Of a stretch of DNA of 64,000 bases, positions 25,062 to 33,756 are shown one piece after another. The stretch comes from Trebonia kvetii. GTDB lineage: Bacteria; Actinomycetota; Actinomycetes; Streptosporangiales; Streptosporangiaceae. The DNA lies in assembly GCF_007827045.1 (NCBI RefSeq), contig NZ_RPFW01000010.1, positions 208,261 through 272,260 on the forward strand. The letters are read 5' to 3'. The first letter of the stretch is position 1; the number at the start of each line of letters is the position of its first letter. Position numbers and translations under genes: made by a program. The notes under the pieces were generated by a model. The model did not search any database, was not told the DNA's origin, and was given only the letters and a program-made list of their open reading frames with translations.

Positions 25062-25453
25062 AATCCGACTCCGCTGTCTCCCTCGGTCTCGCTCCCCTGG
25101 CGCTCCCGCTCCAGGCCCGACAGTGCGTCACGGAGGACCTCCGCCTCCGCTCCGGACACGCTCTGCGCGAACCGGGCGAGCGCGGCGTCCCTGTCCCCGG
25201 TCTGTGCGAGCGCGGTCAGCATCAGCTCGGCCACATAGGCCTCGCGGGTCGCAGCGGGGCGGTACCGCCAGGCGCGGCCGTCCCGTTCCCTGCGCGCGAA
25301 GCCCTTCTTCGCCAGCCGGTCAAGCACCGTCATGACTGTGGTGTGAGCCAGGCTCTGGTTGAGCCCGTTGCTGACTTGTCTTACCGTAAGCGATGTATCG
25401 GTCCGCCAGAGAACTTCCATGATGGCACGCTCAAGGTCGCCAAGCCTATTCAC
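24923..25453 (-). CDS. BlaI/MecI-family transcriptional repressor
   Basis: A winged-helix repressor: NRLGDLERAIMEVLWRTDTSLTVRQVSNGLNQSLAHTTVMTVLDRL and the wing KKGFARRERDGRAWRYRPAATREAYVAELM. The start is GTG 25453. Homology to the family ends near residue 125 (VLRDALSGLERERQ). The frame runs on for another 50 codons, overlapping the M56 gene by 139 bases, with Trp/Cys/Arg-rich sequence that looks like out-of-frame coding. Either the repressor carries an unusual tail or a frameshift removed a nearer stop. It would control the M56 gene. Confidence 0.8.
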   Translation of the reverse strand: MNRLGDLERAIMEVLWRTDTSLTVRQVSNGLNQSLAHTTVMTVLDRLAKKGFARRERDGRAWRYRPAATREAYVAELMLTALAQTGDRDAALARFAQSVSGAEAEVLRDALSGLERERQGSETEGDSGVGLWGHWPTRYFWPRSPWEACDARAACCARAGRAGLRRPRFCCGRPSA

Positions 25454-26402
25454 ACCATAAGAGTACCGGCGACGCGGTTTCCGTGACCAGTCCGGTGGCC
25501 TCAGCGGCAAGGGGCGACTTCGCGATCTGCACGCAGCCCACGATGATGCAGGCAAGCGCGACGATCTGAGGGACCAGCCACCAGCCGACGCGCAGCTGCT
25601 CGCTGAAGAGAGTCACGCCGTAGCTGATGCTGATCAGCGCGTCGCCGACGGTGAGCATCGGCTGCGAGGCCACCAGGCTGCCCGCCTGGAGCGCGTTCTG
25701 CAGCAGGAACAGCGACCCGACGCCCGCCACGGCGACCGCGTAGATGTGCCAGCTCGTGAAAAACTCCACCGCCCCCTGGTCGAGGTCGGACATCGCGTTC
25801 TTCATCAGCGCGGCGGTCAGCGCGTAACCGCAGGCGGCGGCCAGGCCGAGCAGGGCGGCGCGCAGCTCGCCCCGCACGCTGGTGGCGGCGCCGATCAGCA
25901 CGGCCTCGAAGGCGGCCGTGACGATGAGCGCGATCATCCAGCTCGTGTCTTGTGCGGAATCGACGGCGCCGCTCGGCTGGGCGATGGCGAGCCCGGCGCC
26001 GAGCGCGATCGTCACCGTGCCGATAGCGGCCCACGGCAATCGCCGCAGCGCACTGCGGTTGTGATACGCGAGGGCGGCGAGCACGAGCGTGAGCGGCAGC
26101 TCGATGATGAAGATCGGCTGCACGAGGGCGATTGGCCCCGTGGCGAGCGCCGCCGCCTGGGCCACCGCGGCGACGACGACCATGCCGATGCCGGCCAGCC
26201 AGACGCGGCGCCTGATCAGGTCGGCGATCAGCGACACATGCATGGATCGTTCGGGCGGTACCTGGGCCGCCGCCTTGCGCTGAAGTACCGCGGCACAGGC
26301 GTTGCTGCCCGCGGTGAGCAGCGCGAAGAAGACGCACAGCAGCGTGTGCACGCCAATGGTGTGCAGGTGCACGTTAAGTGCGGCCTCGTCCATCGTTGTC
26401 AC
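25446..26402 (-). CDS. DMT-superfamily (EamA-like) transporter
   Basis: A 318-aa integral membrane protein with about nine to ten helices, consistent with a DMT drug/metabolite exporter fold (for example LLCVFFALLTAGSNACAAVL, LAGIGMVVVAAVAQAAAL, QIVALACIIVGCVQIA). The substrate is unknown. The GTG start (26402) overlaps the YbjN gene stop (GTGA), so the two are coupled. Its end overlaps the start of the BlaI gene by 8 bases. Confidence 0.8.
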   Translation of the reverse strand: MTTMDEAALNVHLHTIGVHTLLCVFFALLTAGSNACAAVLQRKAAAQVPPERSMHVSLIADLIRRRVWLAGIGMVVVAAVAQAAALATGPIALVQPIFIIELPLTLVLAALAYHNRSALRRLPWAAIGTVTIALGAGLAIAQPSGAVDSAQDTSWMIALIVTAAFEAVLIGAATSVRGELRAALLGLAAACGYALTAALMKNAMSDLDQGAVEFFTSWHIYAVAVAGVGSLFLLQNALQAGSLVASQPMLTVGDALISISYGVTLFSEQLRVGWWLVPQIVALACIIVGCVQIAKSPLAAEATGLVTETASPVLLWCE

Positions 26403-26974
26403 GCCGGATTCTTCTTCTCATCGCTCACGTCTGCCTGGCCATCGGCGTTGATGGCATCAGACGCGGAACGGGGATCGAGTTCCCGGGAGACAAGGGACGC
26501 GAAGGGCCGCAGGTTTGCGAGACTCTCACCCCTTTTCTCCCGCCAGGCCCATTCTCGCATGATGGCGGACGCGAAACCGATGCGAAGCGCCTCATTGAAC
26601 GTCTCGTCGGAATAGGTGAGCACGCAGCCGAGCAGCGTATCGATCTCGGTCTCAGTCGCCGCGGCAAGCGGCAGGCGTCCGGTCAGGTAGACATCGCCGG
26701 TCCTGTCGAGTGCGAAGTGCACCCCGTACATCCGGGCGTTGCGCTCGAGCAGGAACCGGTAGAAGCCCGCGTGGTTCTCGTCGGGCTGGCGGCAGAAGAA
26801 CGCCTCGACCTGCAGGCTGTGCTGCCCGGCGATGAGCCAGGTCATGGTGGCGAGCTTGTGCTGACCTTCCAGACGGACGAGGAAGGCGGCCGGCTCTGGA
26901 CGCTCGTAGGACAGGCCAAGCGCGTCAAGGGCTGCCTGGACGGCGGCACAGGCGGAAGCTTCGTCGGCCGTCAC
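26399..26974 (-). CDS. YbjN domain-containing protein
   Basis: A 191-aa protein with a YbjN-type fold related to type III secretion chaperones: LSYERPEPAAFLVRLEGQHKLATMTWLIAGQHSLQVEAFF, followed by FYRFLLERNARMYGVHFALDRTGDVYLTGRLPL. The C-terminal 30 residues are charged. The family sits between mshA and gpmA in mycobacteria. It begins 5 bases after mshA and ends overlapping the transporter, so all three are one transcription unit. The function is unknown. Confidence 0.85.
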   Translation of the reverse strand: MTADEASACAAVQAALDALGLSYERPEPAAFLVRLEGQHKLATMTWLIAGQHSLQVEAFFCRQPDENHAGFYRFLLERNARMYGVHFALDRTGDVYLTGRLPLAAATETEIDTLLGCVLTYSDETFNEALRIGFASAIMREWAWREKRGESLANLRPFASLVSRELDPRSASDAINADGQADVSDEKKNPA

Positions 26975-26979
26975 GGGGG

Positions 26980-28269
26980 TTACGCCCCGACTCGCGCGGC
27001 TACCTCATCCATGGCACCGGTATACACCCTGACTAGCCCGTCCACCGTCGCGGACCAGCCGAAGGCGGACGCGTGCCTGAGCGCGCCCGCCGAGAGCTCA
27101 TGAAGCCGCTGCGGTGCCCCGAGCAGGCGTCGCAGGATGCGGGCCCAGTCCCCGGGATCGTGGCCGTCGACAAGCACGCCCGAGTCACCGTCCCTGACCA
27201 CGGTGCGCAGCCCGCCGACGCTCGCCGCCACCACGGGGGTTCCGCAGGCCTGCGCCTCGAGCGCGACGAGACCGAATGACTCCGAGTGCGAGGGGGCGAG
27301 CATGATCGTCGCCGCGCGATACCAGTCGGCCAGTTCGGCCTGCGGGCACGGCGGCTCGAAGCGGACGATGTCCGCGATCCCCAGGTGCGCCGCTAGCTCG
27401 CGCATCCGGTCGGGATCGGCGCGTTCCTGGCGGCCGCTCGGACCGCCGACGAGCACGACCTGGAGGGTCCTCCTGAGCCCTGGATCCGCCTCGAGCAGCC
27501 GTGCCGCCGTCCTGAGCACCACGTCTGGTCCCTTGAGCGGCTGCACCCGGCCAACGAAAAGCAGCACCGCCGCATCCGCGGCGATGCCGAGCCTGCGGCG
27601 TGCCTCGGCCCTGCCATGGGGGCCGCCAGGGGTAAATACGCTCAGGTCCGCGCCCGGATTGACGGTCTGCACCTTGGCCGGGTCGGCGCCGTACAGGCGC
27701 GTCAGCTGGCGCGCCTCCTCGGCCGTGTTTGCGATCAGCCGGTCCGCCGCCGCCACCACCTCGAGCTCGCCGCGGATCCGCTCGTCGGGCTCCGCGGCGT
27801 CGCCATTGGCAAGCGCGGCGTTCTTCACCATGCCCAGGGTGTGCATGGACTGCACGAGCGGGACGCCCCAGCGTTCCTTGACCGCGGCACCCACCTTGCC
27901 TGACAGCCAGTAATGCGCGTGCACCAGGTCGTACCGGCCGGGCTCCGACGCGGCTTCCGCGCGCAGCACCTCGAGGGTGAACTGGCACACCTGGCCGGGC
28001 AGCTCCTGCTTGTCCAGCTCTTCGAACGGGCCAGCCGGGACGCTGCGGACAAGGACGCCAGGGGAGATTTCCGCGAGCAGCGGCGTGTCCCGGCAGACGG
28101 CGCGGGTGAAGATCTCTACCTCGGTGCCGCGAGCGGCCAGCCGCTTGGCGACTTGCACCACGTAAACGTTCATGCCGCCGGCGTCGCCCGTGCCCGGCTG
28201 GTCGAGTGGGGAGGTGTGGACGCTGAGCGTGGCGACCCGTTGCGGAAGGCCATTCGGCAGGCTGGACAC
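26980..28269 (-). CDS. mshA: D-inositol-3-phosphate glycosyltransferase MshA
   Basis: MshA is a GT4 glycosyltransferase that joins UDP-GlcNAc to inositol-3-phosphate, the first step of mycothiol synthesis. The signature HTSPLDQPGTGDAGGMNVYV is at the N-terminus, the donor site includes LFVGRVQPLKGPDVVL and SHSESFGLVALEAQACGTPVVA (EX7E motif). The frame is open to ATG 28374, directly abutting the divergent gpmA start, which would leave no promoter. I therefore prefer GTG 28269 (TTG 28281 is similar); the real start is uncertain. MshA defines the host as a mycothiol-making actinomycete. Confidence 0.9.
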   Translation of the reverse strand: MSSLPNGLPQRVATLSVHTSPLDQPGTGDAGGMNVYVVQVAKRLAARGTEVEIFTRAVCRDTPLLAEISPGVLVRSVPAGPFEELDKQELPGQVCQFTLEVLRAEAASEPGRYDLVHAHYWLSGKVGAAVKERWGVPLVQSMHTLGMVKNAALANGDAAEPDERIRGELEVVAAADRLIANTAEEARQLTRLYGADPAKVQTVNPGADLSVFTPGGPHGRAEARRRLGIAADAAVLLFVGRVQPLKGPDVVLRTAARLLEADPGLRRTLQVVLVGGPSGRQERADPDRMRELAAHLGIADIVRFEPPCPQAELADWYRAATIMLAPSHSESFGLVALEAQACGTPVVAASVGGLRTVVRDGDSGVLVDGHDPGDWARILRRLLGAPQRLHELSAGALRHASAFGWSATVDGLVRVYTGAMDEVAARVGA

Positions 28270-28372
28270 AGATGTAACCAACCGCGCCGGGGTTGTTCGT
28301 GTTCCCGCGCTGCCGGCCGGTACTGGCGGACACGCTATGGGCAGCGGGAGAGCGCCCATTAGGCTGGCCCAC

Positions 28373-29116
28373 ATGGGAACCCTCGTGCTGCTGCGTCATG
28401 GTGAAAGTGAATGGAACTCTAAGGGACTGTTTACCGGCTGGGTAGACGTCGGGCTCGCGGAGAAGGGCCACCAGGAGGCGGCGGCAGCCGGCCGGATGCT
28501 GCTCGAGGCCGGGTTGCAGCCCGACATCGTGCACACCTCGGTGCTCACTCGAGCGATCTCGACGGCGAACGGCGCACTCGAGGCGGCCGGGCTTAGCTGG
28601 CTGCCCGTCAGCCGCTCGTGGCGGCTGAACGAGCGCCACTACGGCGCGCTCCAGGGCAAGGACAAGGCGCAGACGCGCGAGGAATTCGGCGACGAGCAGT
28701 TCATGATGTGGCGCAGGTCATATGACGTGCCGCCGCCGCCGCTTGCCGATGACGACCCGCTTTCCCAGGTAGGCGACCCGCGGTACGCGACGCTGCCGCC
28801 CGAGCTCATGCCGCGCACCGAGTGCCTTGCCGATGTCGTGGTGCGGATGCTGCCCTACTGGTACGACGCCATCGTTCCCGACCTCGCGTCGGGCAGGACC
28901 GTGCTCGTGGTCGCGCACGGCAACTCGCTGCGCGCCCTGGTCAAGCACCTGGACGGGATCAGCGACGCGGCGATCGCCGAGCTGAACATCCCGACCGGCA
29001 TACCGCTGCTCTACGAACTCGACGACGCCTTCGCGCCCCGGGTGCCCGGCGGCAGGTACCTCGACCCGGAGGCGGCCAAGGCCGCCGCAGAGGCCGTAAA
29101 GAACCAGGGCCGCTGA
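28373..29116 (+). CDS. gpmA: 2,3-bisphosphoglycerate-dependent phosphoglycerate mutase
   Basis: This glycolytic enzyme interconverts 3- and 2-phosphoglycerate. The phosphohistidine motif LVLLRHGESEWN is at residues 4-15, the second His lies in VVAHGNSLRALVKHL, and WRLNERHYGALQGKDKAQ is the dPGM-specific segment. The length of 247 aa is typical. The start is ATG 28373; the frame upstream is antisense to mshA and not homologous. It is divergent from mshA and upstream of senX3-regX3, matching the mycobacterial order. Confidence 0.96.
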   Translation: MGTLVLLRHGESEWNSKGLFTGWVDVGLAEKGHQEAAAAGRMLLEAGLQPDIVHTSVLTRAISTANGALEAAGLSWLPVSRSWRLNERHYGALQGKDKAQTREEFGDEQFMMWRRSYDVPPPPLADDDPLSQVGDPRYATLPPELMPRTECLADVVVRMLPYWYDAIVPDLASGRTVLVVAHGNSLRALVKHLDGISDAAIAELNIPTGIPLLYELDDAFAPRVPGGRYLDPEAAKAAAEAVKNQGR

Positions 29117-29324
29117 AATCGGAGAGAAGGTAAATGGACCGCGCCAGGAAGGTAGCCGGAAATTGTCGGCAAGGTGAACATCGCGAAAAGAGTGAAATTT
29201 CCGACAACCTGCCGATTGTGGACGCCCCGGAAGGTCCGCATACCATCAGATACGTGAGTATGGACTGGTCACACCCGTGCGCGCCACCGCCGCGAGGTAA
29301 ATCCCCGCAGGCAAGGTACGTGGT

Positions 29325-30455
29325 ATGGCGATAAGGACCCGCGCGGGGAACGGAGTGCGGCAGCCCAGGAGCGCTCGGCTCAGGGCCGCGCAGCAGCCGG
29401 CGAAGCTGCCTCCAGGTATCGCGTCAGTCCTTTCCGTACTCTCATCATCCGCCGTTGTCGTCGACAGCGAAGACCGGGTGCTCCGGGCAAGCGCCGCGGC
29501 CCGCGCGTTCGGCATCGTCAAGGGTGACCGGCTCATGGTGAGTGAGCTCGCGGCGCTTGCCAGGCAGGTGCGCAGGGACGGGGAGATCCGCGAGGCCGAG
29601 TTCGAGGTGCCTGTGCCCCGTTTCGGCGGGCGGACAACTACCTTCGCGGTCCGGGTGGCTCCGCTGTCCGGGACCGTCGGCGGCGGCGGGCTCGTCCTGG
29701 TGCTCGCCGAGGACCAGACCGACAGGCACCGGGTGGAAGAGGTCCGCAGGGACTTCGTCGCCAACGTGAGCCACGAGCTCAAGACTCCGGTGGGGGCGCT
29801 CGCCCTGCTCGCGGAGACGATCGAGGACGCGGCCGACGACGCCGAGGCAGTGCGCAGGTTCGCCGGCCGGATGCGGCAGGAGGCAGCGCGGCTGACCTTC
29901 CTGGTGCAGGACCTGATCACGCTGTCCAGGATTCAGGCCGCCGAGCCGGTGCCCGACCCGGTGCCTGTTCCCATCGACGCGGTGGTCGCCGAGGCACTCG
30001 ACCGGTGCCGGATGAAGGCGAACGCCCGCGGCATCACCCTCGCCTCGATCGGCGTGCGCGGACTGAGCGTCCTCGGCGAGGAAGACCTGCTGGTGACCGC
30101 GGTCAGGAACCTGCTCGAGAACGCCGTCGTGTACAGCCCGGAACGCACACGGGTCGTCGTGTGCGTGAAGAAGCCGGGTGACGGCGGTGTCGAGATCAGC
30201 GTGACGGACCAGGGCATCGGCATACCCGAACGTGACCTGGAACGGATCTTCGAGCGGTTCTACCGCGTCGACCCGGCCCGCTCGCGGGCCACCGGCGGCA
30301 CTGGCCTCGGGCTCGCCATCGTGAAGCACGTGACGGTCGCCCATGGCGGCCGCGTCACCGTGCGGAGCGTGGAGGGCGCGGGCTCTACCTTCACCCTGTG
30401 GCTACCACTGCGGAGCGACAATGACGGCTCTAGCGCCGACCGGACGCGCGCATAA
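29325..30455 (+). CDS. senX3: SenX3-like sensor histidine kinase without membrane segments
   Basis: A 376-aa histidine kinase that would phosphorylate RegX3 in the phosphate-starvation response. A PAS-like region (about residues 30-130) precedes the H-box FVANVSHELKTPVGAL (His150), and the N-box (NLLENAVVYSPE), G1 (VTDQGIGIPERD) and G2 (GGTGLGLAIVKH) motifs form the ATPase. Mycobacterial SenX3 has N-terminal membrane helices; here the N-terminus is basic and hydrophilic. No upstream in-frame helix is visible between 29117 and 29325, a gap with no gene and a TTGTCGG/CCGACAA inverted repeat. Confidence 0.9.
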   Translation: MAIRTRAGNGVRQPRSARLRAAQQPAKLPPGIASVLSVLSSSAVVVDSEDRVLRASAAARAFGIVKGDRLMVSELAALARQVRRDGEIREAEFEVPVPRFGGRTTTFAVRVAPLSGTVGGGGLVLVLAEDQTDRHRVEEVRRDFVANVSHELKTPVGALALLAETIEDAADDAEAVRRFAGRMRQEAARLTFLVQDLITLSRIQAAEPVPDPVPVPIDAVVAEALDRCRMKANARGITLASIGVRGLSVLGEEDLLVTAVRNLLENAVVYSPERTRVVVCVKKPGDGGVEISVTDQGIGIPERDLERIFERFYRVDPARSRATGGTGLGLAIVKHVTVAHGGRVTVRSVEGAGSTFTLWLPLRSDNDGSSADRTRA

Positions 30456-30509
30456 TCCCTTCCGCGCCCGATCCCGCCCATCCGCCCTACCCCTCAGGAG
30501 GGGAGTTCA

Positions 30510-31196
30510 GTGACACGCGTGCTCGTGGTCGAGGACGAGGAATCGTTCAGCGACGCGATCTCTTACATGCTCCGCAAGGAGGGCTTCGAGGTCGCTGTCT
30601 GCGCGACGGGCCCGGACGCGCTCGAAACTTTCGACCGGACCGGTGCCGACCTGGTGCTCCTTGACCTGATGCTGCCCGGCCTGCCGGGCAGCGAGGTATG
30701 CCGCTCGCTGCGCGAGCGGTCAAGCGTGCCCGTGATCATGCTGACCGCCAAGGACAGCGAGATCGACAAGGTGGTCGGCCTCGAACTCGGCGCCGACGAC
30801 TACGTCACCAAGCCGTTCTCCTCCAGGGAACTCGTGGCCCGGATGCGGGCCGTGCTCAGGCGGCGCGGCGACGTCGAGGAAGTCGCGGACGCCACGCTCG
30901 AGGCGGGGCCGGTGCGCATGGACGTGGAACGCCACGTGGTCAGCGTCCGCGGTGACCAGGTTCAGCTACCGCTGAAGGAGTTCGAGCTCCTCCAGGTGCT
31001 GTTGCGCAACGCGGACCGGGTGCTGACCCGGATGCAGCTCATCGACCGGGTGTGGGGCGCCGACTACGTGGGCGACACGAAGACGCTCGACGTGCACATC
31101 AAGCGGCTGCGCGCCAAGATCGAGACCGACCCGGCCAAGCCGCGGCACATCGTGACCGTGCGCGGGCTGGGCTACAAGTTCGAATCGGCGGGCTGA
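30510..31196 (+). CDS. regX3: RegX3-like OmpR-family response regulator
   Basis: A 228-aa regulator with a receiver domain (VLVVEDEESFSDAISYML; phospho-acceptor Asp52 in LVLLDLMLPG; Lys in YVTKPFSSREL) and a C-terminal winged helix (LKEFELLQVLLRNADRVLTRMQLIDRVWG, HIKRLRAKIE). The start is GTG 30510 with AGGAGGGGAG just upstream. It follows senX3 by 54 bases in the same direction. In relatives it activates pst and alkaline-phosphatase genes on phosphate limitation. A perfect 25-bp terminator follows. Confidence 0.95.
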   Translation: MTRVLVVEDEESFSDAISYMLRKEGFEVAVCATGPDALETFDRTGADLVLLDLMLPGLPGSEVCRSLRERSSVPVIMLTAKDSEIDKVVGLELGADDYVTKPFSSRELVARMRAVLRRRGDVEEVADATLEAGPVRMDVERHVVSVRGDQVQLPLKEFELLQVLLRNADRVLTRMQLIDRVWGADYVGDTKTLDVHIKRLRAKIETDPAKPRHIVTVRGLGYKFESAG

Positions 31197-31212
31197 GGCC
31201 AGCCAGGACCGT

Positions 31213-31266
31213 CAAACGCCGCGGCCCCCGCACCAGGTCAGCCTGGTGCGGGGGCCGCGGCGTTTG
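31213..31266. terminator. Perfect 25-bp terminator between convergent regX3 and lipoprotein gene
   Basis: The arms 31213-31237 and 31242-31266 are perfectly complementary over 25 bp with a 4-base TCAG loop. The stem begins CAAACGCCGCGG, so each transcript ends in GCGTTTG. It can act in both directions: it follows the regX3 stop by 16 bases and lies 12 bases beyond the stop of the opposing gene. Confidence 0.9.
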
Positions 31267-31278
31267 CTGCTGTGCCCG

Positions 31279-31887
31279 TCAGGTGCCGGTCGGCGACGGG
31301 GTGGCCGACACCGACGCAGCCGGCGTGGAGGGCGCCGTGCTCGGCGCCTGCGAGTAGGTCTCGAAGTAGAAGGACTGGGCCATCACCGGAACCACGAGCC
31401 GCACCTGGCCCGCGCGCTGGAACTGCAGGAACAGCGTGACGTTGGAGCCGCCGGTGAGCGTCGTCTTCAGGTTGTTGAGCACGATTTCCGGCTGCGGCCC
31501 GGTGAGGTTGACCGGCGTGGCGCCCGCGGGGAGCGCGACAGAGCCGCCGGGCAGCGAGACGCTCGCGGCCGTGCCGGGCGCCGTGACGCTCTCTAGCGTG
31601 TCCGACCGGCTTCCGCCGTTGTACAGCGAGAGGAACAGGCCGGCCGACGAGCCGGGCGGCAGCGATGACGCCATCGTGGGCGTGCTCGGCCCGCCGAGTA
31701 CGAACACGTTGGTGATCTGGATTCCGTTCTGGACGGTGTGCGCTCCCGAGGACGCGGAGTGGAACTGCAGTGTCGGGGCGTCGCTGCCGGCTTCGCAGCC
31801 GGCGACGGCCGGAATCAGCAAGGCCAGGACGCCGCCACAGAAAAGCAGGCGGCCGGCTGCGGTCTTCCGTGAGCTTGCGCGGATCAC
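31279..31887 (-). CDS. Lipoprotein with PCuAC/DUF461-like beta-sandwich (hypothetical)
   Basis: A 202-aa predicted lipoprotein. The signal peptide (LLFCGGVLALLIPAVAGC) ends in the lipobox AVAG-C. The mature part resembles the copper-chaperone PCuAC/DUF461 fold (GLFLSLYNGGSRSDTLESVTAPGTA, LQFQRAGQVRLVVPVMAQSF) but lacks the His/Met copper ligands. A Ser/Thr/Pro-rich tail follows. I chose GTG 31887, which has GGAGG about 9 bases upstream. It is convergent with regX3. Confidence 0.75.
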   Translation of the reverse strand: MIRASSRKTAAGRLLFCGGVLALLIPAVAGCEAGSDAPTLQFHSASSGAHTVQNGIQITNVFVLGGPSTPTMASSLPPGSSAGLFLSLYNGGSRSDTLESVTAPGTAASVSLPGGSVALPAGATPVNLTGPQPEIVLNNLKTTLTGGSNVTLFLQFQRAGQVRLVVPVMAQSFYFETYSQAPSTAPSTPAASVSATPSPTGT

Positions 31888-32044
31888 GGCGGATGCCTCC
31901 TCGTTCAGTGGTGCGGGAGGTGATCTCACTCCCGGTACGGCCACGTGGCCTCGCGGTCCACTACAGGCGGTAGAAATCGTATCGGTCCACGGAATGACCA
32001 AAACGCGGGGGCTGGCTTTCCGGGGTCAGGCGTCGCGGGGCGGG

Positions 32045-32815
32045 TCAGCGGGCGGCCGAAGACGCCGGACCTGGACCGGTGCCGGCCTGGGCCAGTTTCC
32101 CCATGGCCGACGTGAGCTGGAAGTTGCCGGAAAGGCCCCGGTAGACCCTGGCGGAGGCGTCCCGGTAGACGAGAAGAACGGTCAGCTGACTGCCCGGGTG
32201 ATAGGCGGCGCCGAGTACGTTGCCGCTGTCCGCCGCACCGATCGCCACGCCGTCGCCGTCATTCTTGGTGTAGCCGGTCAGCTCGCGGATCACCGGCCCG
32301 GTCCCCGCGAAGTACACGCGGACCTTGGCCGCGGCTGCCTGCCGGGACAGACGGCTCAATCTCGCGTCGCAGCGACAGCCTGCAGGGATGAGCGCGACCA
32401 CCGAGCTTGCCAGCGAGTTGACCGGTGCGGTCCGGCCGTCGAGCTGAATGTCGCCCGCGGGCAGCGTCTTCACGCTGGCGGACGGTACCGCCGACGGCGT
32501 CGCCGGCCGGCTGGCGCTGACCGTGGGCGCCAGCGCGGGGCTCATCGTCACCACCGACAGCAGCACGCCGCCGATGAGGGAGATGGCCAGGCAAGCCGCG
32601 ATGAGCGGGATGATCGCTGCCTGCCCGCCGGCGTCCCGCACCCGGAACGGACGGAAGAGCCGCAGTGCCCGCTGCCGTCGACGCCGCGCACGCTGTTCGC
32701 GATGGTAAGCGAGCACGTCGCGATCGAGTTCCCGCGCATCGTCGGGGATCACGATGTTCACCGGAGGCAGGTTGCCGTCATCCCGCCCCGGTTCGCTGGC
32801 GAAGCTCACTGGCAC
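32045..32815 (-). CDS. Single-pass membrane protein (hypothetical)
   Basis: A 256-aa protein with a very basic juxtamembrane cytosolic segment (YHREQRARRRRQRALRLF), one membrane helix (IIPLIAACLAISLIGGVLLSVV, about residues 68-89), a Pro/Ser linker and an extracytoplasmic domain of about 140 residues. The domain begins ALIPAGCRCDARLSRLSRQ and its strand-helix pattern (AKVRVYFAGTG, LTVLLVYRD) suggests a thioredoxin-like fold with a CRC motif in place of CxxC. I do not recognise the family. Confidence 0.7.
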   Translation of the reverse strand: MPVSFASEPGRDDGNLPPVNIVIPDDARELDRDVLAYHREQRARRRRQRALRLFRPFRVRDAGGQAAIIPLIAACLAISLIGGVLLSVVTMSPALAPTVSASRPATPSAVPSASVKTLPAGDIQLDGRTAPVNSLASSVVALIPAGCRCDARLSRLSRQAAAAKVRVYFAGTGPVIRELTGYTKNDGDGVAIGAADSGNVLGAAYHPGSQLTVLLVYRDASARVYRGLSGNFQLTSAMGKLAQAGTGPGPASSAAR

Positions 32816-33113
32816 CTCTTCTGTCGGTGGCCGCGGCCACTGACCCTTTCAGTCAAGTATGAGCCCGTCCGGGGTGCGCGCGGACCTCGTGCCCGGTGAT
32901 TTCCGGAGGTCTGCTGGATCCCTCAGGTAGACTGGGTATGGATCGTTAGCGACGACGCACCGGGACCGGGGCCTAGGCGGCGGGTCAGCGCGGTGGCAGT
33001 GCACCCGGTTATGGGCGCGTAGTCGGCCGTGCCAACCGTCGTAGATGCCAGTTGAGCATACTTGCTGTGCTCGAAATTAGCGTATTGACCTGCATATTTG
33101 CCGGCAAGGGCAT

Positions 33114-33142
33114 TTTATCGGTGGTCTCGGCCGTGGTAAGAT
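33114..33142 (+). promoter_or_regulatory. Possible carD promoter in the 355-base gap
   Basis: TTTATC (33114-33119) and TAAGAT (33137-33142) lie 17 bases apart, and GGAAGGGG follows as a ribosome-binding site before ATG 33171. The -35 is poor; CarD-controlled promoters are often weak. I see no gene in the rest of 32816-33170, which becomes A/T-richer toward carD. Confidence 0.35.
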
Positions 33143-33170
33143 AGCCTTCAGCGGAAGGGGTACTTGCCAG

Positions 33171-33653
33171 ATGTCTTTTAAGGTCGGCGATACCGTCGTT
33201 TACCCCCACCATGGGGCTGCTCGCATCGAAGCCGTTGAGAGCCGTACGATCAAGGGCGAGGAGAAGACCTATCTGGTCCTGAAGGTCGACAAGGGCGACC
33301 TTACCGTGCGAGTCCCCGCGGACAACGCGGAACTCGTCGGTGTGCGGGACGTGGTAGGCGCTGAAGGGCTTGAGCGAGTGTTCGAGGTGCTTCGCGCACC
33401 GCACACCGAGGAGCCCACGAACTGGTCGCGTCGGTACAAGGCCAACCTGGAGAAGCTTGCCTCCGGTGACGTGAACAAGGTCGCCGAGGTAGTCAGGGAC
33501 CTCTGGCGCAGGGACAAGGAGCGCGGGCTTTCCGCCGGTGAGAAGCGGATGCTGGCGAAGGCCCGGCAGATTCTCGTGAGCGAGCTCGCGCTCGCCGAGA
33601 AGACCAACGAGGACAAGGCCGAGGCGCTTCTGGACGAGGTTCTTGCTTCGTAG
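33171..33653 (+). CDS. carD: CarD-family RNA polymerase-binding transcription regulator
   Basis: CarD binds the RNA polymerase beta subunit and stabilises open complexes at housekeeping and rRNA promoters. The 160-aa protein has an N-terminal Tudor-like RNA-polymerase interaction domain (FKVGDTVVYPHHGAARIEAVE, YLVLKV) and a helical DNA-binding domain with the conserved Trp (VVRDLWRRDKERGLSAGEKRML). The ATG at 33171 has a good ribosome-binding site. The gene is almost invariant in actinobacteria and normally leads an ispD-ispF unit. Confidence 0.97.
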   Translation: MSFKVGDTVVYPHHGAARIEAVESRTIKGEEKTYLVLKVDKGDLTVRVPADNAELVGVRDVVGAEGLERVFEVLRAPHTEEPTNWSRRYKANLEKLASGDVNKVAEVVRDLWRRDKERGLSAGEKRMLAKARQILVSELALAEKTNEDKAEALLDEVLAS

Positions 33654-33683
33654 GGATGTTCTCAAGTCAAAAGCTTGGCGGTG

Positions 33684-33756
33684 GATGGGCCGCCGGGGTC
33701 GATTTCTCGCCGCACTCCTTCGGAAGGCCGCGAGGAAATCACCCCGGCGGCCCATC
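33684..33756 (+). terminator. Long inverted repeat after carD
   Basis: The arms 33684-33706 and 33735-33756 pair over 22 bp with one bulged base (GATGGGCCGCCGGGGT with its complement). The 28-base loop contains a smaller CTTCGGAAG hairpin. It starts 30 bases after the carD stop and would end carD transcription before ispF. The rest of the gap to 33930 holds no gene. Confidence 0.6.

Noticed and set aside
27185..28639. 484-codon minus-strand frame overlapping mshA and gpmA
   Set aside because: Out-of-frame reading of mshA; very high Arg content and no motif.
29157..29215. Possible PHO box upstream of senX3 (GTGAACATC, GAGTGAAATT)
   Set aside because: The direct repeats are not spaced 11 bases apart as expected for PhoP/RegX3 boxes; the evidence is too weak.
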